Positions 7,905-17,227 of a DNA stretch of 64,000 nucleotides are shown piece after piece. Numbering within the stretch: the first letter of the stretch is position 1; each line of letters starts with the position of its first letter. Source of the DNA: Solidesulfovibrio fructosivorans JJ] (GTDB taxonomy: Bacteria; Desulfobacterota; Desulfovibrionia; Desulfovibrionales; Desulfovibrionaceae); contig NZ_AECZ01000006.1 of assembly GCF_000179555.1 (NCBI RefSeq), positions 1-64,000 of the forward strand, given 5' to 3'. Below the pieces are notes generated by a model. That model saw only the letters and a program-made list of their open reading frames with translations, was not told where the DNA came from and ran no database searches. Both the position numbers and the translations under genes were made by a program.

Positions 7905-9859
7905 CACGGCAACCTCTCCACATCGACGACCGCTTCGTAATAGGGCGTGCCCTGTCCCACGGCGCTGACCATATCCGGGATGATCGTGTTGATCCCCTGC
8001 CCGGCCTTGATCCAGCCGCCCCGTTCACAACAGACCACGTCCGGGCGCAGGGCCGGATCGTGGCGCACGGTCACGGGAAGCGAACCGAGTTCGCCGACCA
8101 GTCTGGCCGGGCCGCCGTCGGCAATGCCGCACCGCGTCGCTTCCGAGGCGGCCATGGCCAGCACAATGGGGCCGCCATGATCCCCCGGCACCCGCTCGGA
8201 GCACAGATGCTTGGCCATGCCCGGGGTGAGCAGCCGATACGGGTAGCGCGTGGCGACCCGGCAGTCGTCGCAGCCCGCGACGTCCGTCAGGAGCTGGAAT
8301 CGGCCGCTCGGGGTATCGAATTTCCCGTCCGCCCAGGGCACCATGGGGGCGTTTGGAATGCGCACCGGCCCTTTCCACAAATCGTCCCAGGCCACGCCCT
8401 GCTCAAGCAGTGGCCGCAGGATCAGCCGCAGCCACGCCTCGTCGCTTTTGATGAACGCGTCGGCAAAAGGAAAGCGTCTGGCCAGGTCCATGAAGATGTC
8501 GAACTGGGACCGGCACTGCCCGGGTGGCGGCGCGGCCGGAAGGAGCGGCCCTACGTGGTTGTGGCCGAAGCTGGCCACGATGTCGCGCTGCTCGAAAAAG
8601 GCGGCGCAGGGCAGAAACAGGTCGCAGTGGCCGGCCGTGTCGTCGAGAAAGAGGTTCATGTCCACGACAAAGGGCACGGCGTCGAGCGCCTTGGCCACCA
8701 GATTGGAATTGGGGGCCATGCACACCGGGTTGGCGGCGCTTATGACCGCCATTTCGATGGGCGGGTCCTTGGCTGCCAGAATCTCCCGGCCGATTTGCGG
8801 CATGAGGAGCTTGCGGCGCGGCGGATGGAGCCCCTCCCCCCACATTTCCTGGTCGTACGGGCCCCATTCCTCGAAGCCCTGGGACACGCCGCCGCCGGGA
8901 ATGCCAATGTTGCCGGAAACGGCCCCCAACGCATCCACCGCCCGCACCAGCTCATGGCCCAGCGTGAAGCGGTGCAGGCCCCAGCCTAAAAGCGTGGCCG
9001 TGGGCCGGCCGGCCGCGTAGGCCTCGGCCAGCGCGTCGACGAGATCCGGCTCCACATCGCAGGCCCGGCGCAGCTGTTCCGGGGAATAGCGATGCAACAG
9101 CGCCAGATAGGCGTCCAGGTTATCACAACGGTGGGCAAGGAATTCCCGATCCTCCCGGCCGGTGTCCACGATGCGCCGGGCCACGGCCAAGGCCAGAAAG
9201 GCGTCGCGGCCGGGCCGGGGCGCGATGTGCAGGTCGGCCAGGGGCACCGATTCGCACGGGCGCGGGTCGATGAGGAGGATGCGGGCGCCGCGTTTTTTGG
9301 CCTCGCGCAGATGGACCATGATCCCGGGCTGGGTGGCCACGGGATTGCGGCCCCACAAGACGATGGTGCGGGCGTTTAAAATATCCAGGGGATCGTGGGA
9401 AACGCGCGGCCCGTAATCGAGGCTTTGGGCGGCGTAGCCCGTGCCGCCGCAAAGCGTGCCGGCCAGGGTGGTCACCCCGCCGAGGTGGGCGAAAAAGCGG
9501 GCATTGACGATTTTCAGGGCCGTGCGCTCGCCAAAGCCCATGTAATAGAGGATGGACTCCGGGCCGTATGTGGCCACGCAGGCTTTCAGCCGGTCGGCCA
9601 TCTCGTCCAGGGCATCGTCCCAGGTGACCGGGACAAAAGTGTCACCCCGCCGTCGAAGCGGCGTCAACACGCGCTCAGGGCTGTAGAAGCGGCGCAAAAA
9701 GGCCGGGGCCTTGCGGCAGATCGTCCCTTTGTTGACGGGGTGGTCGGGGTTGCCGGTCAATTTCACCACCCGGTCCCCTTCCACATGGGCGAGCAGGCCG
9801 CAGGCGCTGGGGCAATCCCGGGTGCAGGTGGCGACGAAGATTTTCGCGCCGTCTTTCAT
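7904..9859 (-). CDS. molybdopterin-dependent oxidoreductase, DMSO-reductase superfamily
   Basis: Cytoplasmic Mo/W-bisMGD enzyme of 651 residues. The N-terminal [4Fe-4S] motif is CTRDCPSACG followed by a fourth Cys in TICRKAPAF. The Asp/Gly-rich bis-MGD contacts appear in WGRNPVATQPG and LLIDPRPCESVPLADLH, and the C-terminal barrel starts near FDTPSGRFQLL. A Cys in TLAGTLCGGTGYA sits where the metal-coordinating residue is expected. There is no twin-arginine signal, and no electron-transfer or membrane-anchor gene beside it, unlike respiratory PhsABC/PsrABC systems. The start at 9859 is supported by GGAGGA at 9863-9868; an upstream ATG is rejected. Substrate unknown; acetylene hydratase-like or thiosulfate/polysulfide reductase-like activity cannot be told apart here. 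Confidence 0.85.
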   Translation of the reverse strand: MKDGAKIFVATCTRDCPSACGLLAHVEGDRVVKLTGNPDHPVNKGTICRKAPAFLRRFYSPERVLTPLRRRGDTFVPVTWDDALDEMADRLKACVATYGPESILYYMGFGERTALKIVNARFFAHLGGVTTLAGTLCGGTGYAAQSLDYGPRVSHDPLDILNARTIVLWGRNPVATQPGIMVHLREAKKRGARILLIDPRPCESVPLADLHIAPRPGRDAFLALAVARRIVDTGREDREFLAHRCDNLDAYLALLHRYSPEQLRRACDVEPDLVDALAEAYAAGRPTATLLGWGLHRFTLGHELVRAVDALGAVSGNIGIPGGGVSQGFEEWGPYDQEMWGEGLHPPRRKLLMPQIGREILAAKDPPIEMAVISAANPVCMAPNSNLVAKALDAVPFVVDMNLFLDDTAGHCDLFLPCAAFFEQRDIVASFGHNHVGPLLPAAPPPGQCRSQFDIFMDLARRFPFADAFIKSDEAWLRLILRPLLEQGVAWDDLWKGPVRIPNAPMVPWADGKFDTPSGRFQLLTDVAGCDDCRVATRYPYRLLTPGMAKHLCSERVPGDHGGPIVLAMAASEATRCGIADGGPARLVGELGSLPVTVRHDPALRPDVVCCERGGWIKAGQGINTIIPDMVSAVGQGTPYYEAVVDVERLP

Positions 9860-9949
9860 GTCTCCTCCGGATGCGGGCGTGACCGTTGGCGTCACCCCGC
9901 CAACCGGCGTCAATACCGGGAGAAGACTATCGGCGCAAGCCGCGTCGGG

Positions 9950-11911
9950 TCACGCCTGAAGAGGCTCGGTCCCGGCAAGCGGCAGAGTCAGAAAAAAGGT
10001 CGTGCCCTGGCCCGGCCGGCTGACGAAATCCACCACCGCCTTGTGGCGGGCCATGATGGCGTGGACGATGGCCAATCCCTGGCCCGTGCCCTTGCCCACC
10101 GGTTTGGTGGTGAAAAAGGGGTCGAACACGCGGGCGCGCGCCGTTTCCGGAATGCCGGTCCCGGTATCGGCAATGGCGATGCGCACGGCGTTCCCTTGGC
10201 GGGCGGCGCTGACGCTGATGACGCCCTTGTCCCCGGTCCCGGCGTTTTTTTCCTCGATGGCCTGGGCCGCATTGACGATAATGTTCAAAAGCGCTTGGTT
10301 GAATTCGCCGGACACGAACGGCACCAAGGGCAGGTCGTCTTCGATGTCCGTTTCCACGTCGGCCACGTATTTCCAGGCGCTGCGGGAAACGGCCAGGGCG
10401 TCGTCTATGGCTTCGGCCACGTCGATGGGCCGCGAGCCCTCCAGGTCCGGATGGGCGAAGCGCTTCATGGAGCCGACGATGGCGGCCACCCGGTCGAGGC
10501 CCTCGCGGGATTCGCGGATGGCCGCCGGCGTTTCCTCGAGCACAAAGCGCAGGTCTTCGTCGGCCAGCATGGCGGCGAGCTGTTCCGGCAGGTCTTGCGC
10601 TCCGGCCCGGGAGGCCAGGACCAGGGCGCTTTGCTTGTCGAGCAATTCCACGAGCCGGCTCAAGGCGTTGGCCAGAAATTCAAGGTTCCCGCTGACATAC
10701 TGCACCGGGGTATTGATCTCGTGGGCAATGCCGGCCGCAAGCTGCCCCAGGGATTCCATCTTGAGCGCATGGGCCAGTTGGCGTTCCATGTCCTTTTGAG
10801 CGGTGACGTCGACCACACTCGCCACCACTTCGTCGATGGTCCCGTCCGGGCCGATCAAAGGCGCGGCGCTGACGGACACGAAACGCCGCCCGCCTTTGGG
10901 CCGGGCGATGGAAAGCACCATGTCGTAGACCGGCTTTCCCGTGGCCATGACCCGATCGAAGGGATACCCACCCGGGGGCAGGGGATGGCCCTCGAGGGTC
11001 TCGGGGAAAAATCCCGGATCGTTATAGGCCAGGGAGCCCGAACCGCGCGCCGCCAACTCCAAAATGTCCTCGGCCCGTGGGTTGCAAAAAACGATGGTTC
11101 CCTTCCTGTCGAACCGGACCACGCCGCCCGGCAGCGTGTCCATGAGCAGGGCGGAGTATTCCCGCTCCCGGCGCAGGGCCTCGTCGCCGCGAAGGCGCAT
11201 CATGGTGCGCTCGAGACGTTCGGCGACGACCCGGACGAACTCCGTCTCCTCGGGCGAAAAGGGCGCGTCGGCGTAATGCGCTTCCAAGAGGGCGTCCGGC
11301 TGCCCGGACCGGGCCAGGAGAAACGACACACGATGCGGCCCCGGCGCGAAGCCAGGGGAAGCGAACGCCTGGCCGTCGGCCAAAATGCGCGCTCCGGCGG
11401 CCTGCGGGCGTTCCATAGCCGACGGCAGCAAGGCCGCGATGCCGCGAAAAAGCCTTTCCCGGGGCTGGTCGAACCGCTGGATCACGGCATGGACGTCGGC
11501 CAGGCAGGCGAGCGTCTTGATGTTGCGCGCAAGGACCGCCCGCTCCTCCCGGGCCTCGAGGCGGCAGCGGCGCAAATCCCAAAGCAGGCGCAGCCGCGCG
11601 GTCAGCTCGGCCGGCCCGACCGGCTCGCGCACGACCTCGTCGGCGACGGCAAGCGCCCGGGCAACCGTCCCCTCGTCGGCGTCGGGCGGCAGCACGGCCA
11701 CCACCGGAAAGCGGTCGGGCTCTCCCTCGCGAAGCGTCTTCACGACGGCGGCATGTCGGTCGAGGTGCGCCAGATCGGCCACCAGCCCCCGGCACTCCCC
11801 GGGCAGGGAAGCGCTGTCGGCCACCGTCCGTACGAAAAACCCCGCCGCCTCCAAACCGGCGGCAAGATCGGCCCCCGCCTTCCCGTCACGCCACACGCCG
11901 ATCACGCTCAT
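9950..11911 (-). CDS. PAS-domain sensor histidine kinase with degenerate receiver-like N-terminus
   Basis: Soluble histidine kinase of 653 residues. An N-terminal receiver-like region (about 1-110) lacks a clear acidic pocket. A GAF-like region and a PAS domain (about 265-390) follow. The catalytic core has the H-box in GIAHEINTPVQY, N-box NIIVNAAQAIEE, G1 ADTGTGIP, F-box FDPFFTTKPVG and G2 GTGQGLAIV. The start at 11911 has GAGG upstream; the longer frame reaches into lemA and is rejected. It lies 90 bases before the molybdopterin oxidoreductase gene on the same strand, so it may be the head of that transcript. No partner response regulator is adjacent. Confidence 0.87.
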   Translation of the reverse strand: MSVIGVWRDGKAGADLAAGLEAAGFFVRTVADSASLPGECRGLVADLAHLDRHAAVVKTLREGEPDRFPVVAVLPPDADEGTVARALAVADEVVREPVGPAELTARLRLLWDLRRCRLEAREERAVLARNIKTLACLADVHAVIQRFDQPRERLFRGIAALLPSAMERPQAAGARILADGQAFASPGFAPGPHRVSFLLARSGQPDALLEAHYADAPFSPEETEFVRVVAERLERTMMRLRGDEALRREREYSALLMDTLPGGVVRFDRKGTIVFCNPRAEDILELAARGSGSLAYNDPGFFPETLEGHPLPPGGYPFDRVMATGKPVYDMVLSIARPKGGRRFVSVSAAPLIGPDGTIDEVVASVVDVTAQKDMERQLAHALKMESLGQLAAGIAHEINTPVQYVSGNLEFLANALSRLVELLDKQSALVLASRAGAQDLPEQLAAMLADEDLRFVLEETPAAIRESREGLDRVAAIVGSMKRFAHPDLEGSRPIDVAEAIDDALAVSRSAWKYVADVETDIEDDLPLVPFVSGEFNQALLNIIVNAAQAIEEKNAGTGDKGVISVSAARQGNAVRIAIADTGTGIPETARARVFDPFFTTKPVGKGTGQGLAIVHAIMARHKAVVDFVSRPGQGTTFFLTLPLAGTEPLQA

Positions 11912-12031
11912 GTCCACCTCATTGGCGCTTGCGCCCGTGTCCGATGGCGGGGCCGTTGCCCAACACCACACAATTCCTGTATACGGCAGAGGACAATCCC
12001 ATTCCCAAGCCCCGATTCCAAGGAGAACCCC

Positions 12032-12604
12032 ATGACCGCATTGGCCATCCTGGCAGCGATCCTCGTTTTGGCCGGCGCTTGGCTCGTCGCCATCTACAAC
12101 GGCCTGGTGCGCGGCCGCAACCTGGCCGCCGAGGCCCAAAGCGGCATGGACGTGCAGCTTAAGCGCCGCGCGGACCTGATTCCCAATCTCGTTTCCACGG
12201 TCAAAGGCTATATGGACCACGAACGCGGCGTTTTGGAGTCGGTCACGGCACTGCGCGCCAAGATCGACGTCGCGCCGGACGCCGCCGCCCGTTTCCAACT
12301 CGAAGGCGAGCTTTCCACGGCGCTCGGTCGGTTCATGGCCGTGGCGGAAAACTATCCGGCCCTGCGGGCCAGCGAAAACTTCCTGGCCCTGCAACAGGAG
12401 CTGGCGGCCATTGAAAACGAAATACAGCTTGCCCGCCGCTATTACAACGGCGCGGCCCGGGCCCAGAACAACCGGGTGCAGTCGTTTCCGACCAACCTGC
12501 TCGCCCCGGCCTTCGGTTTCACCACCTTTCCCTATTTCGAGATCGCCGACCCGGCCGACCGGGCCGTGCCCAAGGTCGGCTTCGACGCGGGAGGCGGGTC
12601 GTGA
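12032..12604 (+). CDS. lemA: LemA family protein
   Basis: Membrane-anchored helical protein of 190 residues. An N-terminal span (LAILAAILVLAGAWLVAIYN) is followed by the LemA core: RGRNLAAEAQSGMDVQLKRR, LIPNLVSTVKGYMDHE, and the C-terminal YYNGAARAQNNRVQSFPTN. The function of the family is not settled. It is usually paired with a DUF2207 or TPM-domain membrane protein, as here. AAGGAG lies 7 bases before the ATG. Its stop codon overlaps the GTG start of the next gene (GTGA at 12601-12604). Confidence 0.92.
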   Translation: MTALAILAAILVLAGAWLVAIYNGLVRGRNLAAEAQSGMDVQLKRRADLIPNLVSTVKGYMDHERGVLESVTALRAKIDVAPDAAARFQLEGELSTALGRFMAVAENYPALRASENFLALQQELAAIENEIQLARRYYNGAARAQNNRVQSFPTNLLAPAFGFTTFPYFEIADPADRAVPKVGFDAGGGS

Positions 12605-14499
12605 ACACCCGGCGCATCCTGCTGTGCGCCGCCATCCTGACTTTTTTCGCGGCCGGCGTCACCGTGGCCCGGGCCGACACGCCCTCGGAACGCATCCTGT
12701 CCTTTGACAGCCGCATCGTCATCGCCCCGGACGCCGCCCTCACCGTGACCGAAACCATCGAGGCCCAGACCGCCGGCAAGACCATCCGCCACGGCCTCGT
12801 GCGGGAGTTTCCCACCCGCTACCGCGCGCCAGGCGGCAAAACCGTCACCGTCGGCTTCAAGGTCCTCTCCGTCAGCCGCGACGGACATAAGGAAGCTTAC
12901 CACATCAGAGACGTGTCCAACGGCAAGAAGGTGTACATGGGCCAAAAGGACGCCCTGCTGCCGCCAGGGCGGCACACCTACGTCCTGACCTACCGCACCG
13001 ACGGGCAGGTCGGGCAGTTTCCCGAATTCGACGAGCTCTACTGGAACGTGACGGGCAACGGCTGGCGGCTGCCCATCGACGCGGCCACGGCCGCAATCGT
13101 GCTGCCGGAAGGGGCGACGGTCACGCGCTATGCCGCCTACACCGGCAGGCAAGGAAAAAAAGGGCGCGACTATACGGCCCAAAAAGCTCCGGGCATGATG
13201 ACCTTCGCCACGACCGCCCCGCTGCCCCCGGGCGAGGGGCTCACCGTGGCCGTGGCCTTTCCCAAGGGCTTCGTCCATCCGCCTTCGACCACGAAACGAC
13301 TGCTCACGGCACCGGCCTTTCTGACCGCGGCGCTCGGCCTCCTGCTCGTGACCGCCTATTTCCTTTTCGTCTGGTGGAAAGTCGGACGCGACCCGCGCCA
13401 GGGCATTCTGATCCCGCTTTTTGCGCCGCCAAACGACATGTCGGCCCCGGGAACGCGCTATGTGCGGCGTATGGGTTTCGACGACAAGACCTTTGCCGCC
13501 GGCCTCGTGCAGATGGCCGTGGAAGGCGGACTCGTCATCGAACGCGTCAAGCGGGTCTATGTCCTTACGCGCGGGCAAAAGGATTTTCCGGGCGGCTCCT
13601 GGCAGGGGGCCGTGTCGCAAAAGCTTCTTGGCGCGGCCGACAGCATCCGCCTGGAACGGGCCAACCACGCCACCCTCAAGGCGGCCCGGAAAAGCCTGCG
13701 CACGTCCCTGGAACTGGCCTACCGGGGGAAGCTCTTCCATGCCAACAGGCCGCAGTTTTTCCTCGGCGTGGCCCTCTCGGCGGGCGTGATGGCGCTGACC
13801 GCCAAGCTGGCCGACGAACCGGCCGCGGCCGGCGCGATGATCGCCTTTCTGTGCGTCTGGACCTTCGGCGCCGCCGTGACCACGTTCCGGTGGATCGCCG
13901 CCCTAGGCCAGGCCAAAAACCGTCCCAGGTTCCGGACCATCGGCGGCGCGATCATCCTCACGCTCTTCGCCATCCCCATGTGGATCGCGGCCGTCTTCAT
14001 CGCCGGCCTGCTGTCCACGGCCGTATCCATTCCGGCCGCCGTGGCCCTGGCAGCCATCGGCGGCATGAACGCGGTCTTCTGGCAGTTGCTCAAGGCCCCG
14101 ACGCCCGAAGGCCGCCGGGTCATGGACGCCATCGAGGGCTTTCGCCTGTATCTTGCCGTGGGCGAAAAAGAGCGGCTCGAATTGCTCAACCCGCCCGATC
14201 GCACGGTGGAGCTTTTCGAGCGCTACCTCCCCTATGCCCTGGCGCTGGGCGTGGAAAACGCCTGGGCGGCCCAGTTCAAGGACGCCCTGGCCCGGGCGGA
14301 GGCGGCGGGCTCCGCTCCGATCTGGTATACCGGGCAGTCCTGGAGTTCCCTCGGCTCTTCCGACTTCGCGAGTGGATTCGCCGACGGGTTTTCCTCGGCC
14401 ATCTCCGCCGCGTCCTCTGCCCCGGGATCGAGTTCGGGAAGCGGCGGCGGCGGCAGTTCCGGCGGAGGGGGAGGAGGAGGTGGCGGCGGCGGCTGGTAG
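12601..14499 (+). CDS. DUF2207 membrane protein with glycine-rich tail
   Basis: Exported membrane protein of 632 residues. A signal peptide (1-25, ending ARA) is followed by an extracytoplasmic DUF2207 domain, then membrane segments around 240-262 (LLTAPAFLTAALGLLLVTAYF) and several near 385-490. The last 50 residues are Ser/Gly-rich and end in a long glycine run followed by Trp; such tails are common in this family. The GTG start overlaps the lemA stop codon, so the two are translationally coupled. Function unknown; a role with LemA in envelope maintenance is inference from the conserved pairing. Confidence 0.88.
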   Translation: MNTRRILLCAAILTFFAAGVTVARADTPSERILSFDSRIVIAPDAALTVTETIEAQTAGKTIRHGLVREFPTRYRAPGGKTVTVGFKVLSVSRDGHKEAYHIRDVSNGKKVYMGQKDALLPPGRHTYVLTYRTDGQVGQFPEFDELYWNVTGNGWRLPIDAATAAIVLPEGATVTRYAAYTGRQGKKGRDYTAQKAPGMMTFATTAPLPPGEGLTVAVAFPKGFVHPPSTTKRLLTAPAFLTAALGLLLVTAYFLFVWWKVGRDPRQGILIPLFAPPNDMSAPGTRYVRRMGFDDKTFAAGLVQMAVEGGLVIERVKRVYVLTRGQKDFPGGSWQGAVSQKLLGAADSIRLERANHATLKAARKSLRTSLELAYRGKLFHANRPQFFLGVALSAGVMALTAKLADEPAAAGAMIAFLCVWTFGAAVTTFRWIAALGQAKNRPRFRTIGGAIILTLFAIPMWIAAVFIAGLLSTAVSIPAAVALAAIGGMNAVFWQLLKAPTPEGRRVMDAIEGFRLYLAVGEKERLELLNPPDRTVELFERYLPYALALGVENAWAAQFKDALARAEAAGSAPIWYTGQSWSSLGSSDFASGFADGFSSAISAASSAPGSSSGSGGGGSSGGGGGGGGGGGW

Positions 14500-14861
14500 C
14501 GGAATCCGGCGGGAAAGCCGCTGTCCTTCGGCCATGAGCCCGCCATGGCCCTTGGTTTCGGGGCCAAGACATGTTAGGCAACCACAGGCTTTTCGGGCAA
14601 CCCTTTCTTTCCCGGGTGCAAGCGCCGCAGCAGGACGCCCCCGTCAAGCAACCGGGCAAGCACGATCACACCGTGCGTCGTGCACGACACGGCTTTTCGG
14701 ATGCCATCCCATGCCCAGCGCGTGCGACACCGCGCCGACAGACTTTTGCCTTGCCGCCGTGTTTCGTTTACACCCGGCGCAAACGCGTTTCGGCGACTGT
14801 CTCCGTCCGCCGCCTTATCCGTAAACGTTGCAACGTTTCCAGTCCGTCCCCGCGAGCCACC
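14500..14861. other. intergenic region with no supported gene
   Basis: About 360 bases between the DUF2207 gene and the next TPR gene. The plus-strand frame stays open but codes for nothing recognisable. It holds a 7-base inverted repeat GGCCATG/CATGGCC at 14530-14550 and a perfect palindrome at 14823-14838, listed separately. Confidence 0.6.
14823..14838. promoter_or_regulatory. perfect 16-base palindrome, candidate operator
   Basis: AAACGTTGCAACGTTT is a perfect palindrome ending 23 bases before the ATG of the receiver-TPR gene. Its A/T-CG-rich form resembles operators of dimeric repressors such as the LacI family. No such regulator is encoded nearby, so the binding protein is unknown. Confidence 0.4.
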
Positions 14862-15941
14862 ATGGATAGAAGCGAAATTTCCGTCGCCATACTGACCAAC
14901 AACCAGCATCATGCGACCCGGGACAAGCAGTGCCTGGTCAAGCTCAACGTCAAGAGCATCAAGGTGTTCGACGATCCGGAAGACGTGCTGGAGTCGGTGC
15001 GGCAACAGGAGGTGCAACTCGTACTCATCGACGCGGCCGTCAGGAACATGACCGGCAGCGCCTGCCTGCGGGCCCTGCGCAAGGCGGCGAACACCGCTCT
15101 CCTGCCGGCGATCATGGTCACGCCGGAAAGCCAGCTCCAAGCCGTGGTCGACGCCATCGCCGCCGGTTGCAACGGCTATGTCATCCGCCCCTATTCCCTG
15201 CAAACCTTCGAACGCCATCTGCGCATGGCCTTCGAGTCCATGAGCGGCGACAGCATCGAGACGGCCCAGTTGGACGCGGCCACCGAGCTGGTCGCCCAGG
15301 GCCGCTTCGACGAGGCCATCAGCGAATTCAACGAACTGGTGGAAGAGGAAAACGAGGCCGTTGCCTTCTTCAACAAAGGCATGGACTACCTGCGCCGTCG
15401 GAAGTTCGGCAAGGCCATCCTGGCCTTCAACAAGGCCGTGGCGCTCAATTCCATGTACGCCGAGGCCTACAAGGGCATGGCCTACGCCTATAAGGGCAAA
15501 GGCGACGACGCGGGTTTCCGGGCCTGCCTGGACAAGTCGGCATCCATACTGGCCATGCAGGACCGCCTCGACGAACTCAAGGAGCTTTTCGCCGAAATCC
15601 TGCAGGCCAATCCCGACGCGATCAACCCCTACAACACCATGGGCATCGACCTGCGCAAAAAAGGCGACTACGTCGGCGCGATGCACGCCTACACCCAGGC
15701 ACTGACGCTGACGCCAAACGACGAAAACCTGCACTACAACATCGCCAAGGCCTGCATCTTCTCCAAGGACTACGACGCGGCCATGGAGCATCTGGAAAAA
15801 GCGGCCGGACTGCGCCAGGATTTCGAAGAGGCCAAACGGCTGCTTGCCAAGCTTCGGGCCAAGCAATACGATTCCTTAGGCGTTTCAAACGGCGCGGCCC
15901 GGAGCCCTTCCGGACGGGACGGCCTGGCCATGGACTCCTGA
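14862..15941 (+). CDS. degenerate receiver domain fused to TPR repeats
   Basis: Soluble protein of 359 residues. Residues 1-125 have the response-regulator fold (VQLVLIDAAVRNMTGSACL, ending NGYVIRPYSLQTFE). The acidic pair is missing (ILTNNQHH in its place) and the conserved Lys is replaced by Arg in IRPY. An Asp remains at the phospho-acceptor position. Several tetratricopeptide repeats follow (about 140-340), for example AFFNKGMDYLRRRKFGKAIL and INPYNTMGIDLRKKGDYVG. It is probably a protein-protein scaffold rather than a normal phosphorylated regulator. It is 19 bases upstream of a second TPR gene with a similar repeat, so the two likely act together. Confidence 0.8.
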   Translation: MDRSEISVAILTNNQHHATRDKQCLVKLNVKSIKVFDDPEDVLESVRQQEVQLVLIDAAVRNMTGSACLRALRKAANTALLPAIMVTPESQLQAVVDAIAAGCNGYVIRPYSLQTFERHLRMAFESMSGDSIETAQLDAATELVAQGRFDEAISEFNELVEEENEAVAFFNKGMDYLRRRKFGKAILAFNKAVALNSMYAEAYKGMAYAYKGKGDDAGFRACLDKSASILAMQDRLDELKELFAEILQANPDAINPYNTMGIDLRKKGDYVGAMHAYTQALTLTPNDENLHYNIAKACIFSKDYDAAMEHLEKAAGLRQDFEEAKRLLAKLRAKQYDSLGVSNGAARSPSGRDGLAMDS

Positions 15942-15960
15942 CCGGTTCCCGCGGCGCGAC

Positions 15961-16695
15961 ATGGAGCAAGAAAACCGCATAAACGGCATCTTTTCCCGCA
16001 AAACCACCCTCAAGGTCGGTTTCGGCACGACAAAGCATGCCGCCCTTTCGGAAACCTACTGGTTCGTCAAGGAACAGGACTCGGGACAGTTCCAGGTGCA
16101 AAGCCTGGACATGGACTTCAAGCCCCAAGGCCAGCCTTTCACCATTTCCCGGGCCAAGCTCTTCGAGGACTACCACCTGGAACCGGACCTGAGCTACCGG
16201 CTCCTCAGCCAGCCGCTGCTCGTGGGCGACCATTACCGGTCCACGGCCAAATACGGGAGCGCCGAGCAGGAATACCTCAAGATCAAACGCATCGACGAGG
16301 ACAACATCCGGGCCAATTTCGGATTGGGGCTGATCTACCTGGCTCTCGAGAAGACCGACAAGGCCACCTACATCTTCGACCGGCTGGTGCGGCTGGAGGA
16401 AACCTTCGAGCCCAAGCACAAGCACCTCTTCAACGAGTTCGGCATCAACCTGCGCAAAAAAGGCCTCTACGAGGAAGCCCTCAAGTACTACTTCAGGGCG
16501 CGCGAACTCTCTCCCAACGACGACCATCTATTGCTCAACATCGCCCGCGTCCACTACGAGCAAAACAGACTGCCCGAAGCCGAAGCCGCCGCACGCGAAG
16601 CCCTGGCCATGAATCCCGACCTCGTCGAGGCCAGACGGCTGCTCAACCGCATCTGGGACGGCCCGCCGCGCGTAAAACCCCTGCCCGGCATTTGA
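15961..16695 (+). CDS. TPR repeat protein
   Basis: Soluble protein of 244 residues. An N-terminal region of about 100 residues without a recognised domain precedes TPR units (RANFGLGLIYLALEKTDKAT, FGINLRKKGLYEEALKYYF, LLLNIARVHYEQNRLPEAEA). One unit is close in wording to a unit of the preceding gene (INLRKKG and IDLRKKG; LSPNDDH and LTPNDEN), which suggests partial common descent. TPR proteins mediate protein binding; the partner is unknown. No clear ribosome site was seen, so expression may depend on coupling with the gene 19 bases upstream. Confidence 0.75.
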   Translation: MEQENRINGIFSRKTTLKVGFGTTKHAALSETYWFVKEQDSGQFQVQSLDMDFKPQGQPFTISRAKLFEDYHLEPDLSYRLLSQPLLVGDHYRSTAKYGSAEQEYLKIKRIDEDNIRANFGLGLIYLALEKTDKATYIFDRLVRLEETFEPKHKHLFNEFGINLRKKGLYEEALKYYFRARELSPNDDHLLLNIARVHYEQNRLPEAEAAAREALAMNPDLVEARRLLNRIWDGPPRVKPLPGI

Positions 16696-16787
16696 AAATC
16701 CGGCCGCGAAAACCGCCGCGCCGGTCTACCGCCGTCGCCGGGCCTGTGTTACAATACGGGTGACGACCCGCGAATACAGGAGGCGCC

Positions 16788-17186
16788 ATGACCAAGATCG
16801 CATCGTTTACCAAGCTGGAAAACGCCCTGGTCCCCCGCTTCCGGGAAAGCATGTCCCGGGCGCAGTCCACGGCCGACGCGCAAAAATTCTTCGTCTACAC
16901 CATGCTGGAGCTGCTCAACAGCGTCCTGGCCGATGCCGCCGCCGGTTTCGAGCTGCGCTACGAGGACATCTGGCTGACCCCGGACGATGAGGCCGGGCCG
17001 GGCTATGCCCTCTCGCCGCGCCTGGCCGAGAACGAAGCCCTGGCCGAGCTCCTCGCCTCCTCGGACCTGCCCGCCATTCTGGCCCGATTCGCGGCCGTGG
17101 CCGTCAAACGCTACCAGTATCTGGCCCAGAAGCCCGAAAAGACCGAAGCCAAGATGTACCACGGCACCGGCCGCGCCGCGCGGTAG
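16788..17186 (+). CDS. small conserved hypothetical protein
   Basis: Soluble acidic protein of 132 residues, not assigned to a family. It has a helical central part (FVYTMLELLNSVLADAAAG) and no signal peptide or Cys motif. A good ribosome site (AGGAGG, 7 bases before the ATG) and codon use like its neighbours support it as real. It stands alone, followed by a convergent-gene hairpin module and then lhr on the other strand. Confidence 0.6.
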   Translation: MTKIASFTKLENALVPRFRESMSRAQSTADAQKFFVYTMLELLNSVLADAAAGFELRYEDIWLTPDDEAGPGYALSPRLAENEALAELLASSDLPAILARFAAVAVKRYQYLAQKPEKTEAKMYHGTGRAAR

Positions 17187-17227
17187 GCGGTAGGCGGTAG
17201 GCGTAGGAAGTATTTGGGAGAGAGGAA

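Noticed and set aside
9395-12031. Very long plus-strand open frame upstream of lemA
   Set aside because: It lies opposite the molybdopterin oxidoreductase and histidine kinase genes. Only the last part, from 12032, is lemA, where a ribosome site and family start are found.
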